Assembly: GCF_000337775.1 (NCBI RefSeq)
Contig: NZ_AOLQ01000012.1
Span: forward strand, 62,001-126,000
Reading direction: 5' to 3'
Source of the DNA: Haloarcula vallismortis ATCC 29715
Lineage (GTDB): Archaea; Halobacteriota; Halobacteria; Halobacteriales; Haloarculaceae
DNA: 64,000 bases
The position numbers were made by a program, and so were the translations under genes. Shown here one piece after another: positions 8,001-17,750 of this stretch; position 1 is the first letter of the stretch; the number at the start of each line of letters is the position of its first letter. Under the pieces are notes generated by a model. That model made no database searches and was not told where the DNA came from. It saw only the letters and a list, made by a program, of their open reading frames with translations.

Positions 8001-9527
8001 ATGACTGTCTGGCTTCGCGGAGACCACCTCGTCCGGCGGTCCGGTCCTGTCGCTCGACGGCCTGACGAACCAGTGCTTCTGATAGAATCCGAGTCGTTCG
8101 CTCGCAAGCTACCGTACCACCCACACAAACTGATTCTGCTGTTCAGCGCGATGCGGCATTTCCGCGACGAACTCCGGGACGCCGGCCGAACGGTGCACTA
8201 CCAGCAAACAGCGACCTTCGAGGCTGGACTGGCAGCACATTTCGAAGCCAACCCTGACGACACGCTCGTAACCCCCCGACCACAGACCGAGCCCGCACAG
8301 GCGCGGCTCAAATCGCTGGCGGCCGATGCCGGCGGAACAGTAGAGTTCGTCGCCGACGAACGGTTCCTCTGTTCCCCCGCCCAGTTCGACGACTGGTGCA
8401 GTGACGGTCGCTACCGCCACGAAGACTTCTATCGATTCATGCGCCAGGAGACCGGCTACCTGATGGACGAGGGCGACCCCATCGGCGGCGAGTGGAACTA
8501 CGACGATCAGAACCGGGAGACACCACCCGATGGGTGGACGCCGCCGGAGTCACCGCGCTTCGAGCCGGACGCCGTAACCGAGGACGTAATCGAGTGGGTC
8601 GAAGAAACGTTTGAGGGTAGCTACGATGAGCGACCGTACGGCGGCGACTGGGCCGACCCCGAACCGTTCCGCTGGCCCGTTACTCGTCGACAGGCCGTCC
8701 GCGCCTTGGACCACTTCGTTACGGACCGACTAACCGAGTTCGGACCGTATCAGGACGCGATGGTGGCGGGAGAGTGGGCGATGAGCCATAGCCTGCTTTC
8801 CACGTCGCTCAATCTCGGCCTGCTGGGTCCGGCGGAGGTCATCGAGCGCGCGATTGCGGCCTACGAGGACGGCGACGCGCCCCTGAACAGCGTCGAGGGG
8901 TTCGTCCGGCAAGTGCTCGGTTGGCGTGAGTTCCTCCGGCATGTCTACCGCCGGGAGATGCCGGACTTGGCCGAGGCAAACCAGCTTGGCGCGAGCGAGG
9001 CCCTGCCGGATTTCTACTGGGACGGCGACACCGACATGGCCTGCCTCTCCGACGTGGTCGACGGGGTCCGGAAACGAGGCTATTCACACCACATCGAGCG
9101 GCTGATGGTGCTTGCCAATTTTGGGCTCATCTACGGCGTCGAACCGGCCCAGCTCAACCGGTGGTTCCACGCCGGCTACGTCGACGCCTTCCACTGGGTG
9201 ACGACCCCGAACGTCGTCGAGATGGGACTCTACGGCGCGGGCGTGTTCGCCACCAAGCCCTACGCCTCATCGGCGAACTACGTTGACAAGATGAGCGATT
9301 ACTGTTCGGGTTGTCAATACTACAAGACGAAGACCACCGGCGACGGTGCCTGTCCGTTCAACGCGCTGTACTGGGACTTCCTCGACCGCAACGAGGAGAC
9401 GCTCCGGTCGAACCACCGGATGGGGCTGATGTACAGCCACGTCGACAACAAAAGCGACGAGGAACTCACGGAGATCCGCGAGCGGGCCGCAGAAATCCGG
9501 GACATGGCGGCCGAGGGCGAACTCTAA
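8001..9527 (+). CDS. Fe-S type bacterial-like cryptochrome/photolyase (PhrB/CryB family)
   Basis: A 508-residue flavoprotein-type sequence. The N-terminal Rossmann-like part is of the deoxyribodipyrimidine photolyase-related type (WLRGDHLVRRSGPV, LPYHPHKLILLFSAMRHF); the C-terminal FAD domain contains GWREFLRHVYRREMP and YVDAFHWVTTPNVVEMGLY. Four Cys at about residues 348, 435, 438 and 451 reproduce the [4Fe-4S] spacing of Agrobacterium PhrB and Rhodobacter CryB (C350, C438, C441, C454). It is therefore likely a (6-4) photolyase or cryptochrome. The ATG at 8001 is preferred over upstream in-frame starts because the conserved part begins MTVWLRGDHLV. Confidence 0.88.
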   Translation: MTVWLRGDHLVRRSGPVARRPDEPVLLIESESFARKLPYHPHKLILLFSAMRHFRDELRDAGRTVHYQQTATFEAGLAAHFEANPDDTLVTPRPQTEPAQARLKSLAADAGGTVEFVADERFLCSPAQFDDWCSDGRYRHEDFYRFMRQETGYLMDEGDPIGGEWNYDDQNRETPPDGWTPPESPRFEPDAVTEDVIEWVEETFEGSYDERPYGGDWADPEPFRWPVTRRQAVRALDHFVTDRLTEFGPYQDAMVAGEWAMSHSLLSTSLNLGLLGPAEVIERAIAAYEDGDAPLNSVEGFVRQVLGWREFLRHVYRREMPDLAEANQLGASEALPDFYWDGDTDMACLSDVVDGVRKRGYSHHIERLMVLANFGLIYGVEPAQLNRWFHAGYVDAFHWVTTPNVVEMGLYGAGVFATKPYASSANYVDKMSDYCSGCQYYKTKTTGDGACPFNALYWDFLDRNEETLRSNHRMGLMYSHVDNKSDEELTEIRERAAEIRDMAAEGEL

Positions 9528-9559
9528 GCGGTGCTGTGTCGTTGAGAACAGCGGCTTGA

Positions 9560-11323
9560 CTACTCTTCTCTCTCTGCAGTGTCAGTCGCCTGCCGCTGTT
9601 GCATCTCGTGGCGGGTGAACTGCGGGGTCGACAGCGCCGGTCCGCGCCGCCGGCGGAACGACCACGCGAGAACGCCGACCACCGCCGCGCTCCCGCCCAG
9701 TGCGAGGGCTGCAGGCTGAAGCCCGCTCACAGTGTAGAGGTAGGCACTCACCGGCACGCCGGCACTGGCAACGATACCAAGCAGGAGCCGCTTCGCGAGC
9801 ACTCGGCTCAGTCCGTCGGAGTCTTCGAGGACGGTCTTGACAAGCAGTTCTTCGCGTTCGACTCTGTCGAGGGCGTCCTCTAGCTTCGGCGCTGTCCGGA
9901 CAGCCGACCGAGTCGATCCCGTCACCGCGTCCTCTATCTCTGCTTTCACTCGCTCCCTGACATCGTCTCCGGCCCCCTGCTCCATGACGTACTCCGAGAT
10001 GATCTGGATAAAGTCGAATTCGGGGTCGAGCGTCCGACAGACGCCTTCGAGCACCGTCGTCACGCGGACCACCAGTGCCAGGTCCTGTGGGAGGCGCATC
10101 GGAAACTCGTACAGTTGCGTCTCGAACTGCCCGACCAGTTGCTCGATACGGTACTCGCTGATGTCCTCGCCCCGGAACTGCTCGATGACGATGTCGAAGG
10201 CCTCCCGCATCACGTCACGGTCGGCCATCGGGTCCAGTGCCCCCATCTCGACAAAGGCGTCCATCACGCGGTCCACGTCGTCTGTCGCCAGTCCGACGTA
10301 GAACTCAAGCAACTGGTCCTGCGTCCGGGGACCGAGGTAGCCGGTCATCCCGAAATCGTAGAAGACGAGCGTCCCGTCGGGCTGGACCGCCAGATTACCG
10401 GGATGGGGGTCGGCGTGAAAGAGGCCGTCCTCGACGATCATCTGGATGTACACTTCCTCCAGCCGGCGGACGAGCGACGGCCTATCGATGCCGAGTTCGT
10501 CCAGCCGCTCCACGTCGTCGATCTTCACGCCGTCGAGGTACGTCATCGTCAGCACGCGGTCCGTCGAGTGGCTCCCGACGACGTCCGGAATGGCGATGTC
10601 GTCGTCGTTTGCGAAGTTGTCGCCGATTTCCCGGAGCATCCGCGCTTCGTGGCCGTAGTCCATCTCCCGGCGGACCGTCGCCGCGAACTCTTCAGTGAGA
10701 TTTTCGAGCGTAAACGCCTGGCCGGGGTCCGCGCCGTACGTGAGCACCGGCAGCAACGTCGATAGCACGCGCAGGTCCGACTCGACACGTGTCCTGATGT
10801 CTGGACGGAGGACCTTTACCGCGACCCGCTGGCCGTCGACCTGCGCTTCGTACACCTGCCCGAGCGAGGCCCCGGATATCGCCGTCGTGTCGAACTCCTC
10901 GAACAGCGCGTCGATGTCGTCGTCCAGCTCCCGTTCGATGACAGGCTCGATGGTCGCCCACGCGTCCGGTGGGACGTTGTCCTGTAGTTCCGAGAGCACG
11001 TCGACGTAGGCCCGCGGCAGCGCGTCGGGCCGGGTCGAGAGCATCTGTCCGAGTTTAATGAACGCGGGGCCAAGGTCGACAAACGTGTCCTTCAGGTAGC
11101 GAGCGCGCCGCATCCGTGTCTCAGGGGTCACCGACCGGGACCGACCGAACAGAAGGAACCGCTTGCGGTCCCGGCCCCACTGCCAGAGCAGCGGGACGAA
11201 CTGCCAGACGATGACGAGCGCGCGCCAGAGCGCACGGAGCCGAACGCCGACACCGCCCGGCTGTGACACTGTCTGCCCCATCGGCTCGTCGGCGACACGC
11301 TCCTCAGCAGTCACTGTTCGCAC
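9560..11323 (-). CDS. AarF/ABC1/UbiB family atypical kinase
   Basis: The 587-residue protein has the UbiB/ADCK signature KxGQ (FIKLGQMLSTRPD, about residues 89-100), an Ala-rich nucleotide loop region (ISGASLGQVYEAQV), the catalytic-loop-like FHADPHPGNLAV and the metal-binding FYDFGMTG. Two hydrophobic segments close the C-terminus (about 520-560). The family supports isoprenoid quinone biosynthesis or lipid handling at the membrane through ATPase or kinase activity. The frame opens with GTG at 11323; an ATG at 11281 is an equally possible start. The gene ends shortly after the convergent photolyase, and its start lies 43 bases past the copA stop on the same strand. Confidence 0.88.
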   Translation of the reverse strand: MRTVTAEERVADEPMGQTVSQPGGVGVRLRALWRALVIVWQFVPLLWQWGRDRKRFLLFGRSRSVTPETRMRRARYLKDTFVDLGPAFIKLGQMLSTRPDALPRAYVDVLSELQDNVPPDAWATIEPVIERELDDDIDALFEEFDTTAISGASLGQVYEAQVDGQRVAVKVLRPDIRTRVESDLRVLSTLLPVLTYGADPGQAFTLENLTEEFAATVRREMDYGHEARMLREIGDNFANDDDIAIPDVVGSHSTDRVLTMTYLDGVKIDDVERLDELGIDRPSLVRRLEEVYIQMIVEDGLFHADPHPGNLAVQPDGTLVFYDFGMTGYLGPRTQDQLLEFYVGLATDDVDRVMDAFVEMGALDPMADRDVMREAFDIVIEQFRGEDISEYRIEQLVGQFETQLYEFPMRLPQDLALVVRVTTVLEGVCRTLDPEFDFIQIISEYVMEQGAGDDVRERVKAEIEDAVTGSTRSAVRTAPKLEDALDRVEREELLVKTVLEDSDGLSRVLAKRLLLGIVASAGVPVSAYLYTVSGLQPAALALGGSAAVVGVLAWSFRRRRGPALSTPQFTRHEMQQRQATDTAEREE

Positions 11324-11366
11324 GTGGGACCCGGCGACAAATGAGTCTGCTGGAGACGGTTCCCGC

Positions 11367-13973
11367 TCAGCGACGAAGGAAACCGAACAGCCGGTACTCC
11401 GAATCTGGTTTGTACCGGCGGAAGGCGAGGCTGTTTGCGAGCACCGACACGGACGAGGCGGCCATCGCGGCGGCGGCGAGCACCGGCTGGAGGAGTCCTA
11501 ACGAGGCTAGCGGAATCATCACGGTGTTGTATCCGAGCGCCCAGAACAGGTTCTGTTTTATTTTCTGGAGCGTGGCCTCGGAGACCCGGATGGCCTTCAC
11601 CACGTCGGCGGGGTCGTCCCGGAGCAACGTCACGTCCCCGGCCTCGATTGCCACGTCGGTCCCCGAGCCGATGGCACAGCCGACGCTCGCGGCCGCCAGC
11701 GCGGGCGCGTCGTTGACCCCGTCGCCGACCATCATCGCCTGGTCGCCGTTGCTCTGGAGTTCGTCGACGGCGTCGGCCTTGTCCTCGGGGAGTACGTCGG
11801 CCATCACGTTATCGGGGTCGATACCGACCTCCTCGGCGACAGCACGAGCCGTTCGCTCGTTGTCGCCGGTAATGAGCCAGACGCCCAGTCCACGCTCGCG
11901 CAGGCCACTAACGGCGGCCTTCGCAGACTCTTTGACCGTGTCGGCGTCGGCGACGATGCCGATGAGACGGTAATCCGGGTCGCTGCTCTCGTTGGCCCCG
12001 TCAGCCAGTGCGACTAGCATCGCCGTCTTGCCCTCACGTTCGAGCGCGTCCATCCGCTCCTCTGCCGGCTTGGTGTCGACGCCGGCCTCGGACAGCAGTT
12101 TCCGGTTGCCGACGAGGACGCGACCGTGGCGCGTCGTCGCTTTCACCCCCTGGCCAGGGACGTTCTCGAATTCGTCGGGGTCCTCCACTTCGATACCGCG
12201 TTCGCGTGCGCCCTCAACGATGGCCTCGGCCAGTGGGTGCTCGCTGGCGTGTTCGGCGCTTGCAGCAACTTCGAGGACGAACGCCTCGGTCCGTCCGGTC
12301 TCTGGCTTGAGCGTCCCGCCGTCCGCAGCGGGACCGATGACCTCGACATCTGTGAGTTCCATCTCGCCTTTCGTCAGGGTCCCCGTCTTGTCGAAGACGA
12401 CGGTGTCAACCTCGTGGACGCGTTCGAGCACGTCGCCGCCTTTGAACAGGACGCCGTTGCGCGCGCCAATAGCCGTCCCGACCATCGTCGCGGCGGGCGT
12501 CGCCAGTCCCAGCGCGCAGGGACAGGCGATGAGCACGGCGGAGGCGAACACGACGACGGCGAACTCTGAGATACCGACGGCCGCCGGGCCGCCCGCAGCC
12601 AGCCCCCACAGCGGGAGCGCGTCGACGACGGCGGCCAGCGTCTCCGGCGCGACCGCCCACAGCACCGCCCAGAGGACGGCGTTGGCGATGACTGCCGGGA
12701 CGAAGTACGCTGAGATGCGGTCGGCGACGTTCTGGATGTCGGGCTGTCGAGACTGAGCCTGCCGGACCCGTTCGGCGATCTGCTGGATAGCGGTCTCCGA
12801 GCCGACCTTCGTCGCTTCAATTTCGAGGACACCGTTCTGGTTCACCGTCGAGCCGATGACCTCGTCGCCCGCGCCTTTCTCGACCGGGACGGACTCGCCG
12901 GTCACCATCGATTCGTCGACGGCTGAATCGCCGTCCACGACGACGCCGTCTGTCGGAATCTTCTCGCCGGGTCGGACTTTCAGCCGGTCGCCGACCCCCA
13001 CCTCGTCGATGGGAACCTCTTCCTCGCTGCCGTCGTCACGGACGACCGTCGCCGTGTCGGCCTCCATCTCCAGCAGTTGCTGGATGGCGGCCCCGGCCTG
13101 GCTCTTCGAGCGGGCTTCGAGGTAGTTCCCGAGCGTGATGAACACGAGAATCAGCGCGGCCGTGTCGAAGTACAGCCCCGTGCTCGCGATGAGGCCGGCC
13201 AGCGCGGCCACCGAATAGACGTACGCCGTCGAGGAACCAAGCGCGATGAGCACGTCCATGTTGGCCCGGCCGTTGTTGACCAGCGCTTTGTAGGAGTTCT
13301 CGTAGAAGGGCTTGCCAAGCAAAATCTGGACCGGTGTCGCCAGCGCGAACGCGACCCAGCCCTGTGGCACTCCCAGAATCGTCTCGCCGACGAGGCCGAG
13401 CGAGAACAGGTGGTCCGCCATGAACAGCAGGAGCGGGGCAGAGAACACCGCTCCGAATAGCGTGAGCCGGAGCTGTCTGCGCGTTTCCTCGTTACGTGCG
13501 GCGGCGCGGCGGTCAGCGCCGGACTGTTCGCCGCCGGTGCCGTCACCGTCATTGCCCCGGACGGGCGTGTAGCCGGCGGCCTCAATAGCGTCGTCGAGGT
13601 CCGAACGCGACACGTCGGCCGGGTTGTACGTGACCTGTGCTTCGTCGGTAGCGTAGTTCACGCTGGCTTCGATGACGCCTGCGGTCCCTTCCAGCGCCTC
13701 CTCGTTAGTGGCCGCACAGTTCGCACACGACATGTCGGTGATGCCGATAGTCACTGTCTCAGTCGCTACGCCGTAGCCGGCGTCCTCGACGGCAGTGATA
13801 ATGTCGGCCAGTGATACCACAGCAGGGTCGTACTCGACACTCCCCTCGTCGGTGGCGTAATTCGCGTCGACGGACGTAACCCCGTCCAGCTCGCCCACCG
13901 ACTCTTCGATGGTGCCCGCGCAGTTGGCACAGCTCATCCCCGTCAGTTCGAGCCGAGTGGTCCGGTTGCTCAT
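11367..13973 (-). CDS. copA: Copper-translocating P1B-type ATPase
   Basis: An 868-residue membrane pump. Two N-terminal heavy-metal-binding domains carry CxxC at residues 15/18 and 83/86 (GMSCANC and DMSCANC). An acidic linker and eight predicted membrane helices follow. Catalytic marks are TGES (actuator domain), the transmembrane CPC ([13 protein letters not shown]), the phosphorylation site DKTGTLTKG, the SEHPLAEAI motif and the hinge [15 protein letters not shown] with these features indicates export of Cu(I) (or Ag(I)) from the cytoplasm. The gene for an Lrp-type TRASH regulator lies just upstream on the same strand, a context known for archaeal copper control. Confidence 0.95.
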   Translation of the reverse strand: MSNRTTRLELTGMSCANCAGTIEESVGELDGVTSVDANYATDEGSVEYDPAVVSLADIITAVEDAGYGVATETVTIGITDMSCANCAATNEEALEGTAGVIEASVNYATDEAQVTYNPADVSRSDLDDAIEAAGYTPVRGNDGDGTGGEQSGADRRAAARNEETRRQLRLTLFGAVFSAPLLLFMADHLFSLGLVGETILGVPQGWVAFALATPVQILLGKPFYENSYKALVNNGRANMDVLIALGSSTAYVYSVAALAGLIASTGLYFDTAALILVFITLGNYLEARSKSQAGAAIQQLLEMEADTATVVRDDGSEEEVPIDEVGVGDRLKVRPGEKIPTDGVVVDGDSAVDESMVTGESVPVEKGAGDEVIGSTVNQNGVLEIEATKVGSETAIQQIAERVRQAQSRQPDIQNVADRISAYFVPAVIANAVLWAVLWAVAPETLAAVVDALPLWGLAAGGPAAVGISEFAVVVFASAVLIACPCALGLATPAATMVGTAIGARNGVLFKGGDVLERVHEVDTVVFDKTGTLTKGEMELTDVEVIGPAADGGTLKPETGRTEAFVLEVAASAEHASEHPLAEAIVEGARERGIEVEDPDEFENVPGQGVKATTRHGRVLVGNRKLLSEAGVDTKPAEERMDALEREGKTAMLVALADGANESSDPDYRLIGIVADADTVKESAKAAVSGLRERGLGVWLITGDNERTARAVAEEVGIDPDNVMADVLPEDKADAVDELQSNGDQAMMVGDGVNDAPALAAASVGCAIGSGTDVAIEAGDVTLLRDDPADVVKAIRVSEATLQKIKQNLFWALGYNTVMIPLASLGLLQPVLAAAAMAASSVSVLANSLAFRRYKPDSEYRLFGFLRR

Positions 13974-14082
13974 CTTGTCTTATTGTACGCCCCCCATATT
14001 CATGCGGTTTGTCCCTTTGATTCGAAGGTCAGATTCGGCTGTGGATTTTAGAATTAAAGTCAAGCCGGCGAGAAGATACCAT

Positions 14083-14095
14083 TCTGAACTTCAGA
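14083..14095. promoter_or_regulatory. 13-bp inverted repeat (TCTGAA-C-TTCAGA) upstream of copA
   Basis: A perfect 6-bp dyad in the 13974-14101 gap between the TRASH-regulator stop and copA. It lies about 25 bases upstream of a TATA-like TTTAATTC (minus strand, about 14050-14058). It could bind the regulator encoded next door or simply end the upstream transcript; neither is shown. Confidence 0.35.
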
Positions 14096-14101
14096 TTGCA
14101 T

Positions 14102-14692
14102 TCAGGCCCCGTCTTTCAGCGACTCGTACTGGTCGACGAACCGCTCGGCACAGGAGCCACAGCAGAAGTAGTACCGCTCACCGTCGAGCGTGCGCTGTTC
14201 GCCTTCCTCGTCGACGCTATTGCCACACTCCGCACAGTCAGGTGCGAACTCCGCTTCCCCCAACCCAGCGGTCCACTCGCTGTCCGCGATCATTTGGACC
14301 TCGTAACGGTCCACATCCCCGAGGTCGACGTGTTCGGCGAGGAGTTCGCTGGCATCGGACTGGGAGACGTTCGCTACCAGTACTACTCGGCCGCCGGCGG
14401 TTCGATAGACCCGCTCGACGGCATCTGCGTCGCTGACCTCTGCAGCGATGTCGGCGGCTTGACCCGGCTTCGCACTGACATCGATCAGGACTGGCACGCC
14501 GGCCTGTAGCAGTGAGCGGTCGACATCGACGGTAAACCCCTGTATCAGTCCCATCTCGACAAGCCTGTCGACGCGGTCGGAGACTGCAGGGGCCGAGAGA
14601 TCCACTCGCTCCGCGATGTCGCTGTAGGGCCGCCTGGCGTCTTCGAGTAGCAGTCTGAGGATTTCGTGGTCTGTGTCGTCGAGTCCGGGCAT
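14102..14692 (-). CDS. Lrp/AsnC-family regulator with C-terminal TRASH metal-binding domain (CopR-like)
   Basis: The 196-residue protein has an N-terminal Lrp/AsnC helix-turn-helix (DDTDHEILRLLLEDARRPY, then LSAPAVSDRVDRLVEMGLI). A ligand-like ferredoxin-fold region follows, then a C-terminal TRASH domain with Cys153, Cys156, Cys177, Cys178 and Cys181 (CAECGNS and FCCGSCAERF). Proteins of this build regulate copper genes in archaea (CopR in Sulfolobus; a homologue in Halobacterium) and typically sit beside copA, as here. It probably senses Cu(I) through the Cys cluster and activates the copA gene downstream. A TATA-like CATAAAC lies about 30 bases upstream of its start. Confidence 0.9.
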   Translation of the reverse strand: MPGLDDTDHEILRLLLEDARRPYSDIAERVDLSAPAVSDRVDRLVEMGLIQGFTVDVDRSLLQAGVPVLIDVSAKPGQAADIAAEVSDADAVERVYRTAGGRVVLVANVSQSDASELLAEHVDLGDVDRYEVQMIADSEWTAGLGEAEFAPDCAECGNSVDEEGEQRTLDGERYYFCCGSCAERFVDQYESLKDGA

Positions 14693-14778
14693 ATCGGACC
14701 AACTTCCAGCGCCGGTTTATGTGTTGTGCACACCCGCGTCTGTGCCACAGAGTGGGTTTCAGGCACGAGGGGGCTTTG

Positions 14779-14794
14779 ATTAGACTAGTCTAAT
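14779..14794. promoter_or_regulatory. Perfect 16-bp palindrome ATTAGACTAGTCTAAT, probable DtxR-family operator
   Basis: It lies upstream of the metal ABC importer operon and shares TTAGA-N4-TCTAA with the site in front of the DtxR-family gene (19156-19169). It is centred about 58 bases before the chosen ATG at 14845 and about 30 bases before a TATA-like TTATATTC at 14816-14823. A further TTAGA half-site follows at 14802-14806. If the upstream ATG at 14806 is used instead, the palindrome falls over the expected TATA region. Confidence 0.7.
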
Positions 14795-14844
14795 TCTATT
14801 ATTAGATGGAAACTGTTATATTCTTCTCCGATAGCAAGCCACAC

Positions 14845-15930
14845 ATGGCAAGTAACCAACCCTGTGACGATCGGCCGTATGGCGTTACCCGCAGGCAAGC
14901 ACTCTGTGCCGGAGCGGGAGCCTTTGCGGCCAGCTTCGCCGGCTGTCTGACCGGCGGCGGGAGAGAAGCGGCATCGACTAGCAGCGGCGGGACGGACGGC
15001 GCGGACGGGCCGGTCGCAGTCGCCTCGTTCTTCAGTTTCTACGACTTCGCCCGCAAGGTCGCACGCGGGACGTCGATAACGGTCAAGAACCTCATCCCAA
15101 CCGGACTGCACGGCCACGGCTGGGAACCAGACGCCGGAATCACGCGAGATATCATCGACGCGGACGCGTTCATCCACGTCGGCCCGGACTTCCAGCCCTG
15201 GGCCGACCGCGCGATTCAGACGCTCAAAGACGACAACGTCGATACCGAACTCATCAACGTCCGCGAGGGCATCGAACTCGAATCGCTCGCGGCGAGCCTC
15301 GACCGCGACGAAGAGGGCGTCGGACAGGACAGGGCCAGCGACCCGCATTTCTGGCTTGACCCCAAGCGCGCGAAACAGTCGGTCGACAACATCACAGAGG
15401 GGCTGGTCGCGCTCGCACCCGACGCCGAAGACACGCTCCGAGACAACGCCGAGGCGTACAACTCGGACGTTCTCGACCGCATCGACGCGGACTACGCCGA
15501 TATTTTCGACCGGGCCGACAGGAACGTGGTCCAGCTCGCGGCGCACAACGCATTCCAGTACATCGGAACGCGCTACGGCGTTGAGATGCGTCCGCTCGTG
15601 GTTAACCTCGCTGCCAGCGGGGACGTGAAGCCCTCTGACATCACTGAGGCGAAAGCGGTCATCGATGACAACGATATCCGGTACATCGGAGCCGGTGTCT
15701 TCGAGACGCGCAAGCCCGCCAAGCAGCTACTCGCCGAAACATCGGTCGAAGCCTACTATCCGGTGACGCCGTATGCTGGCGTCCGCGAGGAGTGGGTGGA
15801 AAACAGCTGGGGGTACGAGGAAATCGCCTACCGTGTGAATATGCCGACGTTCGAGGTCGTTCTGGGCAACACAGCACCTGAAGACGCGGGCCCCGACGGC
15901 TGGAGCGAGGACTGGCGGAATTTTGAATGA
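14845..15930 (+). CDS. Metal ABC transporter substrate-binding lipoprotein (probably Mn/Zn)
   Basis: A 361-residue cluster A-I binding protein. It begins with a Tat signal (VTRRQALCAGAGAFAAS) and lipobox (FAGC). The mature part has the metal-site elements of the ZnuA/MntA/PsaA family: His in GLHGHGWEPD, HVGPDFQPW, His in DPHFWLDPKRA, and His in AAHNAFQYIGTRYG. It captures the divalent metal outside the cell for the ATPase and permease encoded next. ATG 14845 is chosen because the signal peptide follows it closely and a TATA-like element lies 25 bases upstream; an in-frame ATG at 14806 is possible. There is no His-rich loop like that of zinc-specific ZnuA, which leans toward Mn. Confidence 0.88.
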   Translation: MASNQPCDDRPYGVTRRQALCAGAGAFAASFAGCLTGGGREAASTSSGGTDGADGPVAVASFFSFYDFARKVARGTSITVKNLIPTGLHGHGWEPDAGITRDIIDADAFIHVGPDFQPWADRAIQTLKDDNVDTELINVREGIELESLAASLDRDEEGVGQDRASDPHFWLDPKRAKQSVDNITEGLVALAPDAEDTLRDNAEAYNSDVLDRIDADYADIFDRADRNVVQLAAHNAFQYIGTRYGVEMRPLVVNLAASGDVKPSDITEAKAVIDDNDIRYIGAGVFETRKPAKQLLAETSVEAYYPVTPYAGVREEWVENSWGYEEIAYRVNMPTFEVVLGNTAPEDAGPDGWSEDWRNFE

Positions 15931-16736
15931 AACCGACAATGCGCTCACACCACCGAGACGATACCGACGAAGCGACGACCGAATCGAACGAAAGCAGGCC
16001 ATCAGTCGTCGACCTCACAGACGTGTCGTTCGGGTACACGTCTACGCCTGTCGTTGAAGACATCACTGTCAGCATCGACGCCGGAGAGTACGTCGCCGTT
16101 GTCGGCCCCAACGGGTCCGGCAAGTCAACGCTCATGCAGTTGTTGCTCGGCCTGCTGGAGCCTGATAGCGGGACTGCAAAGCTGTTCGGCGTCGACGCGA
16201 CGGCGTTCGACGACGGAGCCAGAGTCGGCTACGTCGCACAGCGCGCCGGGACGAGTCGGGAGATGCCCATTACGGTCCGCGAAGTGGTGAAGATGGGCCG
16301 GTTTCCACACGTCGGGTTCGGGCGTCTTTCCGCAGCCGACTGGCGTATCGTCGACAGGGCTATCGACACAGTCGGGATGTCGGCCTTTGCCGACCGGCGA
16401 ATCACCCAACTCTCTGGCGGGCAGCGCCAGCGTGCGTTTATCGCCCGGGCACTCGCGGGTGAGGCTGACCTGCTCGTGCTGGACGAACCGACCGTCGGCG
16501 TGGACACCGAATCGGTCGACGCCTTCTACGGACTGCTCGAATCGCTCCACGTCGACGGCATCACCGTCCTGCTTATCGAACACGATCTGCAGGCCGTCAT
16601 CGAACACGCAGAGCGCGTCATCTGTCTGAACCAGGAGATCTACTTTGACGGGCCATCAGCGGAATTCACGGACAGTGCGGCACTAGCCAGAGCGTTCGGG
16701 ACGGGTACGCGGTTGCTGACCGGAGGCAACGGATGA
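15927..16736 (+). CDS. Metal ABC transporter ATP-binding protein
   Basis: A 269-residue ATPase with Walker A GPNGSGKSTLMQLL, the Q-loop at YVAQRAG, signature LSGGQRQRAFIARAL, Walker B LLVLDEPTVGVD and switch His in LIEHDLQAVI. It powers uptake through the ABC-3 type permease next in the operon. It overlaps the binding-protein gene by 4 bases (ATGA) and the permease gene by 4 bases, so the three are co-translated. About 25 acidic, Ser/Thr-rich residues precede the ATPase core; an inner start is possible but the ATGA overlap supports this one. Confidence 0.92.
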   Translation: MKPTMRSHHRDDTDEATTESNESRPSVVDLTDVSFGYTSTPVVEDITVSIDAGEYVAVVGPNGSGKSTLMQLLLGLLEPDSGTAKLFGVDATAFDDGARVGYVAQRAGTSREMPITVREVVKMGRFPHVGFGRLSAADWRIVDRAIDTVGMSAFADRRITQLSGGQRQRAFIARALAGEADLLVLDEPTVGVDTESVDAFYGLLESLHVDGITVLLIEHDLQAVIEHAERVICLNQEIYFDGPSAEFTDSAALARAFGTGTRLLTGGNG

Positions 16737-17704
16737 CGCTCGCGTTTGCCGGCGGCGTGTATGAGGCGTTCGTTCCGATCCTCGAAGTGTGGTACTGGCT
16801 CCTGACACTGCTTTACCACCTGACCGGACTGGAGCTTATCAACCCCGAGTACACGTTCATGTATCGGGCGATACTGGTCGGGCTGTGTGTCGGCGTCATC
16901 GCGCCGCTAATCGGGACCTTTCTCGTCCACCGTCAGCTCGCGCTCATCGGGGATGCACTCGCCCACACGGCCTTCGCCGGCGTCGCCGTCGGGCTGTTTC
17001 TCAACGCCGTTCTCGAACTGAGCGTTTCGCCGTATCTCACCGCTGTCGTCGTGGCCGTTATCGCGGCGTTGCTCATCGAACTCATCTCCGAGGCGACAGA
17101 CGCCTACAACGACGTGTCGATGGCGATTGTCCTCTCGACGGGGTTCGCCCTAGGGACGGTCCTCATCAGCCTCAACGCCGGCGGGTTGGCCGTCGGTATC
17201 AATCAGTACCTCTTCGGTAACCTCTCGACGGTGTCCGCCGAGAACGCGGTCATCATGCTCGGGCTGTTCAGCATCATCGTCGCGACGGTCGCGCTGACCC
17301 GCAACCAGTTGCTGTACGTCACGTTCGACGAGACCGCCGCCGCCGTCTCTGGACTCCCGGTCGCCTGGTACAACCGGATTATGGTGATGCTGACGGCGCT
17401 CGTCGTCGTCGGTGCGATGCAAATAATGGGCGTCATCCTCGTCGCGGCCATGCTGGTCGTCCCGGTCGCCGGCGCGACACAGGTGTCCCGAAGCTTCTCT
17501 GAATCACTGCTGGTCTCGATTGTGTTGGCTGAACTCGCTGTTTTGCTCGGTATCGGTATCTCGTACTACGTCGGTGCGACAGCCGGCGGCGTCATCGTTC
17601 TCGTCGCAGTGGGGATTTACGCCCTCTCGGTCCTTGCCGGGAACGTCCGGCAGACCGGCGCTCCGGATGAAACGCGAGAACTCGAAAGCATCAGTCAGGA
17701 CTGA
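16733..17704 (+). CDS. Metal ABC transporter permease (ABC-3 family)
   Basis: A 323-residue membrane protein with about eight hydrophobic segments. It has the ABC-3 landmarks HRQLALIGDALAHTAFAGVAVG (the metal-path segment of ZnuB/MntB-type permeases) and ALVVVGAMQIMGVILVAAMLVVP. It forms the channel for Mn or Zn uptake with the two proteins encoded before it. It is the last gene of the importer operon and converges on the GDT1-type gene, whose stop lies 46 bases further on. Confidence 0.92.
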   Translation: MTLAFAGGVYEAFVPILEVWYWLLTLLYHLTGLELINPEYTFMYRAILVGLCVGVIAPLIGTFLVHRQLALIGDALAHTAFAGVAVGLFLNAVLELSVSPYLTAVVVAVIAALLIELISEATDAYNDVSMAIVLSTGFALGTVLISLNAGGLAVGINQYLFGNLSTVSAENAVIMLGLFSIIVATVALTRNQLLYVTFDETAAAVSGLPVAWYNRIMVMLTALVVVGAMQIMGVILVAAMLVVPVAGATQVSRSFSESLLVSIVLAELAVLLGIGISYYVGATAGGVIVLVAVGIYALSVLAGNVRQTGAPDETRELESISQD

Positions 17705-17750
17705 GAGCACCCACTAGTAGGGCCATATCCAAGTGACAACACTGCCCGCC

